Positions 44,440 through 53,895 of a DNA stretch of 64,000 nucleotides are shown here, in pieces (within the stretch, counting starts at the first letter, position 1; each line of letters begins with the position of its first letter). Source of the stretch: UBA940 sp031548515 (GTDB lineage Bacteria > Bacteroidota > Bacteroidia > Bacteroidales > Rikenellaceae); the NCBI GenBank assembly GCA_031548515.1, contig JAVBRB010000015.1, positions 1-64,000 on the forward strand. Reading direction: 5' to 3'. The position numbers and the translations under genes are program-made. The notes beneath the pieces are model-generated. The model did not search any database and was not told the origin of the DNA. It worked only from the letters and a program-made list of their open reading frames with translations.

Positions 44440-44652
44440 CGAATTGCCTGCTGACGCCTCTGATCGGAATGACAATATGGGCTTCGTTTCGCAAAATCCG
44501 GTGATATGTTCCCGAAGATTTCCGAAATGTGCTTTTGATTGCAGGTAGATGCAAAAGATCTGTAATTCAGACGATTATGTGATTTTTATTTTCGTTTCCG
44601 ATGGAATTGTGGAGATGGGGGAGTGGTTTCTTTCCAAATTATGCCTGTATGT

Positions 44653-44822
44653 CAATTGTTTTGCTTCGCAAAATAATCATCGACCGAGCGCCGGCTGTCG
44701 GCCGTAGGCCGGTGGAGGCATCTTGCGAGGGAGATAACTAAAATGGTATATTCCCCGCCGCTTGCGGCGATATTATAAATTCCTGTTTTGGATACCACGT
44801 TGCTTGAGGCGGGGTAGTTCAT
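44653..44822 (-). repeat. Dispersed intergenic repeat, copy 2 (inverted relative to copy 1)
   Basis: An 85-bp core (44653-44737) is the reverse complement of 2961-3045 with about six mismatches, and the distal end (about 44790-44822, reading AACTACCCCGC on the - strand) matches the left end of copy 1. The middle is about 50 bp shorter than in copy 1. It occupies most of the gene-free stretch 44440-45000, between the end of the carbohydrate locus and the AraC-like gene. No coding potential is seen. Confidence 0.75.
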
Positions 44823-44903
44823 TCAGCTATGGTAATTGATATTGCTCCTGCCACCGTATCATCTGGAGTTATTGTTCATAGCTTTTCTTTCTTTTTGAGA
44901 AAA

Positions 44904-44927
44904 GCCCCACGGATAAATCCGCAGGGC
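44904..44927 (-). terminator. Terminator downstream of the truncated AraC-like gene
   Basis: On the - strand a GC-rich imperfect hairpin (GCCCTGCGGAT / ATCCGTGGGGC) is followed directly by TTTTCTC. It lies about 75 bp after the stop codon at 45001. Confidence 0.65.
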
Positions 44928-45000
44928 CCGAGACCTAAACATGCCATTCACAAAACCAACTTTTCCTCAATCAATCTTCGACATGAAGAGCATCTGCCGG

Positions 45001-45675
45001 TTAAATAACGGCGTTATTCTTTTTCAATTTGAAATACGAATTAAAGTATGTGTCCATGGCGACAGGCAGGGGTTGTGCGATGGCATCGGCCAACTCGCGG
45101 CGCGATTCTTCGCGCAGGGCGATCACGGAGAGTACCTTCTCCTGCCAGGGCAGCAGCGGAGTGCAGGCGTCGACGCCAAACTGCTTGTATAGCAGGAATA
45201 GCAGGTCTTTACGGTGTTGCTCGAACAGGTGGGGCTTTTCGTGTACCATGCTCGTGCCGATGCAAATCTCCGTGAAGTCGAGTATCATGGCGATCTGCTC
45301 GCTGTAGTTTGTGGCACATAGGGAACCCGAGCCGGAAACGAGGTATCGGGCAAGGCGGCCCGCCGTGCAGTCGGAGCAGCAGCCCATGGCGATGTCGAAG
45401 CGGCAGAGCAGCAGGCGTGTTGTGCCGATGTTCTCCCAGCGGAAACGGCGGCCTGCCGGAACAAGCGCCATGCGGCCCCGTGAAAGACTGCGGCGGCCCA
45501 TCCTTTCAGCCGAGAGGACGATGCGTCCCCGCGTGACGAGCACAAGAGTCGGGGCGTCCTGCGCGGGAACCTGCCACACCCTGTCACCGTCTTCGCCGAA
45601 GCGGAGGGAGGTCCAGTCGCCACATTCGCGCAGGCGTGGGCCGACCGGAGCCGGTATTTCAATATTTGGAGCCAT
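45001..45675 (-). CDS. AraC-like regulator lacking most of its DNA-binding domain
   Basis: The start is placed at 45675 (MAPNIEIPAPVGP); the frame continues 22 codons upstream but only through the inverted-repeat element. The 224-residue product has a cupin-like sensor half (about 25-100, LVTRGRIVLSAERMG, MALVPAGRRFRWENIG) and a helical linker (about 120-175) as in Bacteroidetes AraC-family regulators. The final segment, SRRELADAIAQPLPVAMDTY with FNSYFKLKK after it, looks like the first helix-turn-helix of an AraC domain, but the protein then stops. About 50-70 residues, including the second HTH, are missing, and I see no continuation in other frames. It is either a decayed regulator or one that works without the second HTH. 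It sits downstream of fimbrial locus C. Confidence 0.6.
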   Translation of the reverse strand: MAPNIEIPAPVGPRLRECGDWTSLRFGEDGDRVWQVPAQDAPTLVLVTRGRIVLSAERMGRRSLSRGRMALVPAGRRFRWENIGTTRLLLCRFDIAMGCCSDCTAGRLARYLVSGSGSLCATNYSEQIAMILDFTEICIGTSMVHEKPHLFEQHRKDLLFLLYKQFGVDACTPLLPWQEKVLSVIALREESRRELADAIAQPLPVAMDTYFNSYFKLKKNNAVI

Positions 45676-45692
45676 CGAATCGGAACTAAATA

Positions 45693-45789
45693 TTATAATA
45701 ACGTGTGTTCGGGATAAGAAAAGTATCTTATCTCGCTTCATGTATGTTTATATACTCATTTCTTTTATCCCGAACACACGTTATTATAA
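45693..45789. repeat. 97-bp element with perfect 25-bp inverted terminal repeats
   Basis: Arms 45693-45717 and 45765-45789 are perfect reverse complements over 25 bp (outer end TTATAATAACG, inner end TTCGGGATAA) and are separated by 47 bp. Imperfect pairing continues inward (GAAAAGTAT against ATACTCATTTC). The element lies directly upstream of the AraC-like gene start and 120 bp after the end of locus C. It could be a MITE-like insertion, a recombinase-invertible switch or a long RNA hairpin. Confidence 0.8.
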
Positions 45790-45863
45790 CAGGTATTCCA
45801 ACATGTAGACTTGCGTGTCTTCCGGCTGCGCAGAGCGGGATTGTTATTCTATATCTCTTTTGT

Positions 45864-45893
45864 GCCTTGCGGGCGGGTCACTGCCCGCAAGGC
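45864..45893 (-). terminator. Terminator-like hairpin after fimbrial locus C
   Basis: An 11-bp perfect stem (GCCTTGCGGGC at 45864-45874 with 45883-45893) and an 8-base loop lie 16 bp after the stop of the last pilus gene. On the - strand it is followed by ACAAAAG rather than a T-run, so termination strength is uncertain. Confidence 0.55.
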
Positions 45894-45908
45894 TTTGTCT
45901 CCATCCTT

Positions 45909-48900
45909 CTATCGGACGCAACGCACAGCATGGCCGTTGGCGTAATTTCTGCTGTCGGCCGGGTTCTCGCTGCTGCTGGAGAAGCTCAGGTAGTAACCGA
46001 CGGTGCTACCGCCCCCCGTACTAGACCAATAGTTCCCGAGTGAGCCCTGAGTGCTGACGGTGCCAGTGGGGGTGCTACGATACCCAGTAGCGGGTAAATA
46101 CATGCTCCAATCCTGGCCACCATCGCCGTCACCGGACACAGCACCCGCGTATGGGGCGGAGGGGGTAGTGGAAGTGCTTACCCACTTGCCGCCGGAGGCG
46201 AGGCTTGCCCAAGCCGTATAATTAGTCTTGCCGAAGTTGCCGCCGCCGTTCCAACCGTTGGTTCCACCGACTGGCATACGCCAACCATCCTCATTCATGC
46301 TCTCGACACTGGCGGTGCCGAAATAGAAAGCGCATGGATCGCCTATACCCTCATTAGTGCCGCTTCCTGCGATCTGATTCCAACCATTGCTCTGGTTGTC
46401 GGCGCCAGTCCTGAACGGAACGGCACTCCATGTATTGCCGACATCGGCTATCACCTGCGCCAGAGCGGCGGCAGGGGTAGCGGTGCCTTTATAGCCCGCG
46501 GGTGCCCAGATGATATTCGTGGAATTAAACGAGGAGGAAGGCGCAGGCTGACTGCCGATTGCCACCAGCGAAGCCCATTTGAAGTAGGCCACGTAGACGG
46601 TCTCATCGGACAACTTGCCGTCATTACGATCGATATTAGGGTCGCCTTTGTAGAACGACGAACCCAACAGTGTAAGCTGGCCCTTTTTAGGCCCGCTGGC
46701 ATAGTAGCCTATCACGCCCGGAGCGGAGTGTACGCCGACAATCTCATACCCCGCCTGAGTCCAAGTACCCAAAAGCGTTTCGGAGGCGATGCCCGCATGG
46801 GTGTTGTAGAGGTAGAACGCCAGCACGCGTTCTGCAGTTTCCGTCGCCGTCCTTGCCGGAATTGTGACAGAGGTGTTGCGTGCCACGGCTGCCGCGGCAG
46901 AGTTGATCGTAGCTCCCGCACCGAACGAGCCGGTGGTGGCGGAGGTGCCGTTGATGAGCAGCGTGCCTGTGTTGTCATTGCCGACATAGACCTTGATACC
47001 CGAGTTCTGCAAGTTGGTCGAACCGTTGAATGTAATGGTCGTGGCGGTATGCGGAATTATAGCGCCCACGGCTGGCAGAGTGCTGCTGCTGAGGGTCAGC
47101 ACCGGAGCGTACTGCGTGACGGTGATGGGCGTACCCGTCGCCGCGCCGCCCTTGGGGCCGCCGTGCGAGAGGTTGGTGAAGCCGATCTCGGCCGTGCGCA
47201 CTGTCGGGGTGGCGTTCAGGGCCATGGCGTCGGCGCTCACGTAGAGCGTCGAGGCGGCGGTCAGCACCGAGGCGGCGTTGGCGGCGTAGTCGCCCGCATA
47301 GGCCACAGGAGCCATGAAGCGATCGTTCTTAGCGATGGGCGAACTTGCGGAGGGCACCGAGTAGCTGCCCGAACTGCCCAGGCGCAACTTGAGCCAGTCG
47401 GCGGGGGTTGAGGGGTTCCACGAATCCAGGGCTACGGTCCAGTCGACGTTGCTTGTCACGACCAGTGTCTGGCCCGCAGCCTCTGTCCAACCGGCGTAGT
47501 TAACCGCGGTATTGGCGAGGTTGCCGCGCTGGAACACCTGAACGCCCTGCTTGAAGTTGAGCGTCTGGGTGGTGCCCGCCGGAGTGACGGAGTTGAACTT
47601 CAGTGCGTAGGAGCCTACGGTGCTGTAGGCGTCGTTATTGAAGGTAAACGTGTAGGGGTAGGCTACGTCGCCGCTCACGCCTATCTCGGTGCCGGGGGTT
47701 ACGGTGCCGTTGCCCAGGGTGCTGCCCGCAGCGTCGAATGCGCACTCCAAGTTGGAGAGTACGTCCACTGCCGCCTCGGTTGCGTTCCACGGGAAGACGT
47801 AAGTCTGCGCCGCGTCGGTGTAGCGCGTGGCGGCGGTCCACGGGTAGGTGCCCAAGCCGAAGTCGGCGCGGTACCAGTACGGAGTGAGTTTCTCCTGGTC
47901 GCTGGGCACGCCCACGCTGACAGAGGCGGGATCCACGGTGCCGTACTTGGTGCCCAGAGTGCTCTTGACGGCCACCTCGAACAGTGCGCTGAAACCATTG
48001 ACAGGCAGCGTGCCGGTAAGATCGGCGCTCACGTCGAAACGCTGGTAGCGCGGACGCATGGCATTGAGGCCGTACAGATCGCCGCCGAGCGTGATCAGCG
48101 CATTGCCGGTGCCCGTACCGCTGATCCGTGTCAGCGACAGATCTTCGGGCAGGATGTTGGTGATCACATCTACGCTGGTGCTTGTAGCGGACGACGGGGC
48201 TGCGACCGGGCGCGGTATGAGGACGTTGCCCTTGTTGAAACGAATATATGGCGCCTCCTGCGAGATGGTGTAGACTATCGGATCCTCGTTCCTCGGAGTT
48301 ATGGTGATCGTCGCGCTGCGGTTGGCCGTACCGTCGATGTCGTAGCGGAACGGAGCGACGGTCAACTCAAGGGCTGCGCTATAGAAGCCTTGTCCGTCGG
48401 GAGTGGTGAGGCCCGGAGCGTCCAGACCTTCGATCCAGGTCGTTTCGGCGGGGGCTACGGTGATGGTAACCGGCACGAAAGCCAGAATGTTGATGGGAAT
48501 AGCCGTGCCGTTTGTACCCTCGGGGTAGAGCTTGGCCGACTGGCCGTCGACGATCGAGATGTAGAGGTTAGTCCACTGCTGGTCGACTGTAAAGGACATG
48601 CTGAGCCGTTTGGCGACGATGGTCCACAGTTCGCGGCGGTCGGGCACGCTGTTAGATACGTTGTGGTCGGGGCATAAGACGGTCAGTGTGTAGGAGTCCG
48701 AGCCGGTCTGGGCTAGAGTGTACTGATAATTCTGCGCAGTGCTGGTGTAGGTCAGTTTGCTTCCTGCCTTGAGCTCGACGTTGCCGCCCAGCGAAAGGGA
48801 GAAATCGGGGACGTTGGTCTTGATCTTCACGACCTGGGTCTCGTTTCCGAACGGTGTGAAATGCACCTCGCGGCTGGAAATGGAGAAGTAGTCGGTGCCA

Positions 48901-50081
48901 TCGAAGACGATGTCGCCCATATCGGTCTCGTCCCAGTCGAATATTTCGACCTCCATGTTCATCGCAAGCGACTCGTAGGCGGTTTCGACGTCATCGAAAC
49001 CAGCGCCTCGCACTTTCGAGATGTTGAACTGGTAGAGGTGGTTGCGAAGTACGTTCATCAGGTCACCGCTCTTGGCGAAATCGAGGCGGTAGAAAGTTTC
49101 GGTCGGGCTGCCGTTGTAGTAGCCGCCCACCACGATCGCCATGCGCCCGGTGTGGTTGGCATCGCCCGGCTTGCCGCCCATGACGACATCGGCTTCGGGC
49201 ACGTAAATATCGCGCGAAGTGTAGCCGCCCGTGGCGGAAGAGGTGGCCGAAAATCCGAATTTACTCTCGGAATCGCTTACCGAGAAAGCGGTCGTACCCG
49301 CAGGAACGGTGGGATCGCCCGCCGAGGCGGAGGTGTTGGCCGCTACCGCGTAGCGGTTGTTGGGACGGATCACATAGACGTGTCCCAGCACGAAGGGGAT
49401 ATCCTGGCTGGTGGCGTCCTTGCCGTTCCATGACCAGGCGTCGTTCTCGCCCTTGGATGGTGCGCCTACGCCCACGTCGATGCGGGCTACCGAACGGGTG
49501 AGTTGTACAGACTGGTTGCTGCTGCCCGGTGCGATAACCAGGTTGGTAACTTCGCCCCACATTGGGATCGTCCCCCCGGCCGCGTACATCGGACCGGTTA
49601 TCGAGCTATAGATGGCGGCCATAACGTCGGCGTAGGCTTTGTTGGATACAGCCGCCGCGTCCAGTCCGATTGTATTGGTGAGGATCGACGATGCGTTCGC
49701 CAGCACCACCAGGCGGTAGGTGTCGGCGGTGGTCTTGCTCGCCGCAAGCGTTATCGAGAACGAGCCTTCGCCGCTGTAGGCCGGATTGTCGCTGCCCGCC
49801 GAGGCGGTGGCGTCTTCGCCCGCCTTGATCTCCTTGAGGGTGCCCGTTTTGTCGAACACCAGCACATAGATGTCGTTGATGGTGTTCTCGTCCTGATAGC
49901 TCAGCGAACGGGACTTGGCCTGTGCCGCCGCAAAGCTGCCCGGCGTTTTGAGCCGCAACATGATCTGGGCGTCGCCCTCCTTGAGAGGGCTTTTGCTATA
50001 GTCATTGTGCGCATTCCTGATGCAGGAAAAGCCTATGACCGATACTGCCGCGAGGGTCAGTAATGTGAAGATTTTTTTCAT
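45909..50081 (-). CDS. Giant fimbrial tip/adhesin lipoprotein with C-terminal FISUMP domain (locus C)
   Basis: A 1390-residue lipoprotein (lipobox GFSC, Cys20). A candidate Arg processing site, KSR-S at residue 58, precedes two fimbrillin domains (about 60-365: NDIYVLVFDKTG, YRLVVLANAS, IPMWGEVTNL, LRNHLYQFNISKVRG). A junction motif (MEVEIFDWDETDMGD, DGTDYFSIS, about 370-400) leads to a long array of Ig/BACON-like beta modules (about 400-1200; strands such as YTISQEAPYIRF and ITVTQYAPVL end modules). The last 170 residues are a FISUMP-type domain (EDGWRMPVGG, GNYWSSTGGGSTVGYYLSF, AVRCVR). The architecture predicts a long stalked adhesin at the pilus tip, with the FISUMP domain as binding head. 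It is the last gene of the locus, 32 bp after the FimB/Mfa2 gene. Confidence 0.8.
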   Translation of the reverse strand: MKKIFTLLTLAAVSVIGFSCIRNAHNDYSKSPLKEGDAQIMLRLKTPGSFAAAQAKSRSLSYQDENTINDIYVLVFDKTGTLKEIKAGEDATASAGSDNPAYSGEGSFSITLAASKTTADTYRLVVLANASSILTNTIGLDAAAVSNKAYADVMAAIYSSITGPMYAAGGTIPMWGEVTNLVIAPGSSNQSVQLTRSVARIDVGVGAPSKGENDAWSWNGKDATSQDIPFVLGHVYVIRPNNRYAVAANTSASAGDPTVPAGTTAFSVSDSESKFGFSATSSATGGYTSRDIYVPEADVVMGGKPGDANHTGRMAIVVGGYYNGSPTETFYRLDFAKSGDLMNVLRNHLYQFNISKVRGAGFDDVETAYESLAMNMEVEIFDWDETDMGDIVFDGTDYFSISSREVHFTPFGNETQVVKIKTNVPDFSLSLGGNVELKAGSKLTYTSTAQNYQYTLAQTGSDSYTLTVLCPDHNVSNSVPDRRELWTIVAKRLSMSFTVDQQWTNLYISIVDGQSAKLYPEGTNGTAIPINILAFVPVTITVAPAETTWIEGLDAPGLTTPDGQGFYSAALELTVAPFRYDIDGTANRSATITITPRNEDPIVYTISQEAPYIRFNKGNVLIPRPVAAPSSATSTSVDVITNILPEDLSLTRISGTGTGNALITLGGDLYGLNAMRPRYQRFDVSADLTGTLPVNGFSALFEVAVKSTLGTKYGTVDPASVSVGVPSDQEKLTPYWYRADFGLGTYPWTAATRYTDAAQTYVFPWNATEAAVDVLSNLECAFDAAGSTLGNGTVTPGTEIGVSGDVAYPYTFTFNNDAYSTVGSYALKFNSVTPAGTTQTLNFKQGVQVFQRGNLANTAVNYAGWTEAAGQTLVVTSNVDWTVALDSWNPSTPADWLKLRLGSSGSYSVPSASSPIAKNDRFMAPVAYAGDYAANAASVLTAASTLYVSADAMALNATPTVRTAEIGFTNLSHGGPKGGAATGTPITVTQYAPVLTLSSSTLPAVGAIIPHTATTITFNGSTNLQNSGIKVYVGNDNTGTLLINGTSATTGSFGAGATINSAAAAVARNTSVTIPARTATETAERVLAFYLYNTHAGIASETLLGTWTQAGYEIVGVHSAPGVIGYYASGPKKGQLTLLGSSFYKGDPNIDRNDGKLSDETVYVAYFKWASLVAIGSQPAPSSSFNSTNIIWAPAGYKGTATPAAALAQVIADVGNTWSAVPFRTGADNQSNGWNQIAGSGTNEGIGDPCAFYFGTASVESMNEDGWRMPVGGTNGWNGGGNFGKTNYTAWASLASGGKWVSTSTTPSAPYAGAVSGDGDGGQDWSMYLPATGYRSTPTGTVSTQGSLGNYWSSTGGGSTVGYYLSFSSSSENPADSRNYANGHAVRCVR

Positions 50082-50113
50082 TTTAGTCTCTATTTTTTAA
50101 GCATTATCATCGT

Positions 50114-51190
50114 TTAAGGTCTGCCGATATTGGGGTCGGTGTCTTCTATTTCGAAGCCCTCGACCGTAATGTTCACGCTCAGGTCGTGCAGGATGGAGAT
50201 GCGGAACGGGAAGACGTCCTCATTGTCGATTTCGCGCTGGGTGGGCCAACGGAGGTTGCCATGCGAGTCCTTCACGCGCATGATCGCGTCTAGAACATTT
50301 ATAGGCTGCACCATGTCGGAACCTGTAGTCACATCCTGAATGTAGAGTAACACGGGCCAGCCGGTATGCTGGACGACATCGAGGCGCTGGATTTGGATAT
50401 CGACCTGCATATCGGTCGCCGTGAGCGCCGTATATGGCGGCTCGTATCGCACCGTGCGGCCGTTGGCGCCGATGAGGTTGTCGTACATGTAGCGCTCATT
50501 GCGGGCCGTGGCAAAGACCAGAAGCGGTTGGTCGGACGCTGCGGCGCGCGAGAAGTTCGCCTTGCCCTGCACGGGAGTGTAGGAGCTGAGGTATTCGAGT
50601 CCTGTGATCTCAACGCTCAGCACGGAGGTGTTTTTGATAAAGTCGAAATTGACGGTCTGGTCCTTTGCAGTGTTGACTGTCACATCCTGCATGGCGAAGA
50701 AAAGATCGTCGAAACTGCCTGTACATGGGGTAATATCCCCTTCGGGAGCACCCGAGAAAGTATCGCAGGCTAGCATCACGCGGAAATTGTCTAGCGTAGT
50801 CACGCCGATCGTCGCTCCGGGAGCATAGCTGTGGGTGGACGGGTCGGTCATGTCGGCCTCGATGTAGCCATCTGCGAACAGATCGGGACCGCTGCCTGCC
50901 CATGCGACAATCGTGTAGTTCCCATTTGGAAGGCTGACGTCAATCCAGCCCTGGGCTATCTGCGCGGCTCCCACCTTGATGATGTCTACCAGCAGGCCGG
51001 TAGCCTTGTCGAAGACATAGAAGCGCAGGTCGCCTACCTCGGCGGCCATGCGGTCCTCGCCCGTATTGTTGTGGGTGTAGCTGAATTGCAGCCGGAATCC
51101 CTCGGGGCAATCGCTCCGATCCTCCCGTATACAACTGCTGATCAAACATGACAGCAGTGAGAAAATGATGATTTTTTTGAACATATTCAT
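50114..51190 (-). CDS. FimB/Mfa2-family fimbrial anchor lipoprotein (locus C)
   Basis: The start at 51190 (MNMFKKIIIF; 51184 also possible) gives a lipobox ISSC at Cys20; the open frame upstream of it has no protein-like features. The 358-residue product shows FimB/Mfa2 hallmarks: CIREDRSDCPEGFRLQFSY with the second Cys, DLRFYVFDKATG, NYTIVAWAGSG and a second beta domain ending in VNITVEGFEIE. It would anchor the pilus in the outer membrane and control its length. As in locus B, there is no [S/T]R cleavage motif near residue 50. The gap to the major pilin gene (76 bp) holds a weak GGGGAT/ATCCCC hairpin at 51233-51246. Confidence 0.85.
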   Translation of the reverse strand: MNMFKKIIIFSLLSCLISSCIREDRSDCPEGFRLQFSYTHNNTGEDRMAAEVGDLRFYVFDKATGLLVDIIKVGAAQIAQGWIDVSLPNGNYTIVAWAGSGPDLFADGYIEADMTDPSTHSYAPGATIGVTTLDNFRVMLACDTFSGAPEGDITPCTGSFDDLFFAMQDVTVNTAKDQTVNFDFIKNTSVLSVEITGLEYLSSYTPVQGKANFSRAAASDQPLLVFATARNERYMYDNLIGANGRTVRYEPPYTALTATDMQVDIQIQRLDVVQHTGWPVLLYIQDVTTGSDMVQPINVLDAIMRVKDSHGNLRWPTQREIDNEDVFPFRISILHDLSVNITVEGFEIEDTDPNIGRP

Positions 51191-51266
51191 GTGGTTTAAA
51201 TGCGGTAGGCCGTAGCCAATAGCGGATGACGGGGGGATCAATCCCCGCCACCCTGTAGAATTGTGA

Positions 51267-52352
51267 TTAGAGAATTGCATCGGGAGTGGCAAGTACCCAC
51301 TCGTCGATAGAGACTTTAACCATAAGCAGAACATCGGTCGGGTTGGGAGTGATGCCCAGGTCGTCCTCATCGAACTCGATACCCTTGCCGCTTCCGTTGG
51401 TGGCATCGCCGCCGATACGGTAGATCTTGCCGCGCTCGAAGGCCGTTACGCCGTCGTAGCCCGTCACGGTCAGGTAGTAGGTGGTGCCAGTGAGGTCTAC
51501 TTCGGTAGCGCCGTCCATATACTTCACGCCTTCCAGAGCAATGATAAAGCGGGGCAGACTGCCTGCGGCCACGTTATGAGCCCATACCTTACCTGCGGCA
51601 GGGACGGCTGCGAGCGAAGCTGCAGCCCATGTACCAGCATCGCCTTGTGCACCGGTAAATACGGTGCTCTGTTTCTGCTCGTATTTGGTGCCCGAGAAGC
51701 TGGCCCCGTAGGTGAACGAAGGATAGTAATCGTCGAGATAGACGCCAGACACGGTGAACTCGGTGATGTTTCCGCTACCGGTTACTTTACCCAGCTCGAT
51801 GCGCGAGATCACCGGCTTGATCGAAACGGTGGTCGTGTAAATATCCTTGCCTTCGTTAGCACCCGTGCCTGCTTCCTTGAAGCTGATCGAGGCGGGAGCG
51901 CCGTCAGAGTTGGACAAAGCGGCGTGCGCGTAATCGGTCTGCGTACTCAGGGCCGAAACGGCAGCTTTGATCGCATTGAGCGACGTGAGGGCAGTAATCG
52001 TGGCGGCGTCAGCGGCGGGGATGTTGCCCAGGATGAAGACGCGAGAATCGTTGGCTACCTGCTGTGCGAGCAGTTGGCCGTCAGTGGTGCGTGCCTCTGT
52101 CGGGTCCAGCGCCTCGTTGTAGGTAACGTCTCCCAGCGGGTTGAGGATGAAGATGTGCCCGTTGTCGAGCTGGATGGTACCGTCTGCAGTCAGACCGGGA
52201 TCCTGCACGGCCCTGGAAGAGACCACACCCGAAAGCTTGATCGAAAGCTGTCCGATTTTGGCGTCGTTGTTCACATCGTTGCCCCCGTCTTTTGCGCAGG
52301 AAGCGAAGATTATGGCTGCCGCGGCAGCGCTCATCAGAAGTACTTTTTTCAT
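51267..52352 (-). CDS. Mfa1/FimA-like major fimbrial subunit (locus C)
   Basis: A 361-residue fimbrillin with a lipobox (FASC, Cys19), a short propeptide and the candidate maturation site VSSR-A at Arg47, exactly the spacing of the locus B major pilin. Domain one (about 48-180) has GHIFILNPLGDV and SRVFILGNIPA. Domain two (about 180-361) has ISRIELGKVTGSGNI, LPRFIIALEGVKYM, ERGKIYRIGGD and the terminal strand LMVKVSIDEWVLATPDAIL, the likely donor strand. It is shorter than the locus B pilin and otherwise unlike it in sequence, so the two pili would be antigenically distinct. It lies between the DUF3868 gene (52 bp) and the anchor gene (76 bp). Confidence 0.8.
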   Translation of the reverse strand: MKKVLLMSAAAAAIIFASCAKDGGNDVNNDAKIGQLSIKLSGVVSSRAVQDPGLTADGTIQLDNGHIFILNPLGDVTYNEALDPTEARTTDGQLLAQQVANDSRVFILGNIPAADAATITALTSLNAIKAAVSALSTQTDYAHAALSNSDGAPASISFKEAGTGANEGKDIYTTTVSIKPVISRIELGKVTGSGNITEFTVSGVYLDDYYPSFTYGASFSGTKYEQKQSTVFTGAQGDAGTWAAASLAAVPAAGKVWAHNVAAGSLPRFIIALEGVKYMDGATEVDLTGTTYYLTVTGYDGVTAFERGKIYRIGGDATNGSGKGIEFDEDDLGITPNPTDVLLMVKVSIDEWVLATPDAIL

Positions 52353-52404
52353 GGTTGTAAGAAATTGAGTTAAAAAATGTGTTTTGTTTGTTTTGGTTAT
52401 TACT

Positions 52405-53871
52405 TTAATTATTTGTTGTTACATTGAGTTTTTCTATTTCGGCGAGGTTCTTCACGGCCTCGGCGTTACCGGCCTCGGCGGCTTTTTTGAAACTTTCGGC
52501 GGCCTCATCATAATCGCCGCGCATGGCAGCCAACAGTCCGGCATTGTTCTCGAAGGCGGCGTCGCGGTTGACCACCCGTCCCATGTATTGCTGTGCGGCG
52601 TTCTCATCGCGGATTGAAAGCGCTCCGGCTGCGGCGTTCAGGTTAGCGATGTCGCTACCCGGATAGGTGCGGGCAGCCACGTCGAACACACGGTTGAACT
52701 CCTCACTTCCCGGCTCATAGCTGGTGGCGATGAGGAACATTTCGTTCAAGCTCAGCAGCGACGGATTGGTTTCGAGCGTCCGCTTGCCTTCCTCGACGGT
52801 AAATGGGAGCACCGAGTATTTGATGTCGTAGTCGCTGCGGCGAAGTTGCGGGAACATATTGGCGAGTATCCAGCGGTAGGGATTACCCCCCTGCATGTCC
52901 ATCAGTTTCTTTTCACGGCTGTCGAAGTTGTCCGGGCCGCCGACGATGGTGAGCGCCTGCTCTTTCCACGGCTGGTCCGAGGCTTCTATCATGTCGGTGA
53001 GGGTATTCCAGTCCTCTCCCTTGCCCGCGACGCGGAAGAGTTTTTCAGAGACCCCGTAGTTGTTTTTCAGATACTCTTTGAGCGCGGCGGCACGCTTGCC
53101 CGAAAGGGCCAGGTTGCCGGCGTAGGTGCCTTCGGGTGACGCGTATCCGTCGATCACGATCTGGGTGATCGTGGTGTTGGGATCGTCCTTGAGGTTTTGG
53201 ATCATCGTGCCGATCTTCTCAAGTTCCGTGCGGTTGTTGCCGAAGGCGGGGTTGACGGCCGACTGTCCCTTGCCGAAGTCGAGGTACGCCTTGCCGCTTT
53301 CGGAGCGCATCTTCACAGGCTCGGGGCTGGGAATCTTGAAGCTTGCGTCGAAGTTCATCCGCACCTCGGTAACGGGCGGAGCCACGGGCGGATTGAGGTC
53401 CTGCATCCGGTCGGTAAACTTGTCGTAGGAAATGGAAACCAACGGGCCGTTGCACTCGCACTGCTCCTCGCGTACGGAGAAATCGGCATCTTTCATCCAC
53501 GGCTCGTAGGGTACGGCCGCGGAGTAAGCAAAGGTTTGCGGGCCTTTCTTATTCCCGGCATTGATCTCCTGAGACACACCCGCCGGGGCGCGTTTGAGGG
53601 CCACCAGGCGGCGATAGGCACGGTGGCGGGCCTTTCCGTCGATTATCACGGCGGGAAGTTCCATCGTCGTACCGCCTTTCTGGATGGCGGGTGTGATGAG
53701 GACGAAGGCATTTTTACGGACTTCGGCTTTGTTAAGCCCGATCTGAAGATCGACGTATACCGAGTCGCCCATGTGCGCGAACTGTTTTTGGGTCACGCTG
53801 ATCCGCTGCGCCGAGGCGGACGCGGATACGGCAAGGACTGCTGTAAGGGCTATGTATCGTAAATTATTCAT
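52405..53871 (-). CDS. DUF3868 / OmpA-like / TPR periplasmic protein (locus C)
   Basis: A 488-residue protein with a signal peptide (cleaved near residue 21, ASA-Q). DUF3868-type region about 25-190, with a Cys-x-Cys pair (EEQCECNG) at the site of the Cys-Cys pair in the paralogues. OmpA-like domain about 200-325: DFGKGQSAVNPAFGNNRTEL, GYASPEGTYAGN, RAAALKEYLKNNYG; the usual GHTD is again GYASPEG. A GKGEDWNTLTDMI motif and TPR-like helices (about 395-480) follow. It is the third member of this family in the window and supports a fixed role in these pilus systems. It begins 172 bp after the STN-DUF3575 gene, a longer gap than in locus B. Confidence 0.82.
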   Translation of the reverse strand: MNNLRYIALTAVLAVSASASAQRISVTQKQFAHMGDSVYVDLQIGLNKAEVRKNAFVLITPAIQKGGTTMELPAVIIDGKARHRAYRRLVALKRAPAGVSQEINAGNKKGPQTFAYSAAVPYEPWMKDADFSVREEQCECNGPLVSISYDKFTDRMQDLNPPVAPPVTEVRMNFDASFKIPSPEPVKMRSESGKAYLDFGKGQSAVNPAFGNNRTELEKIGTMIQNLKDDPNTTITQIVIDGYASPEGTYAGNLALSGKRAAALKEYLKNNYGVSEKLFRVAGKGEDWNTLTDMIEASDQPWKEQALTIVGGPDNFDSREKKLMDMQGGNPYRWILANMFPQLRRSDYDIKYSVLPFTVEEGKRTLETNPSLLSLNEMFLIATSYEPGSEEFNRVFDVAARTYPGSDIANLNAAAGALSIRDENAAQQYMGRVVNRDAAFENNAGLLAAMRGDYDEAAESFKKAAEAGNAEAVKNLAEIEKLNVTTNN

Positions 53872-53895
53872 GTGTTTAATTTTTCTATTTTATTT

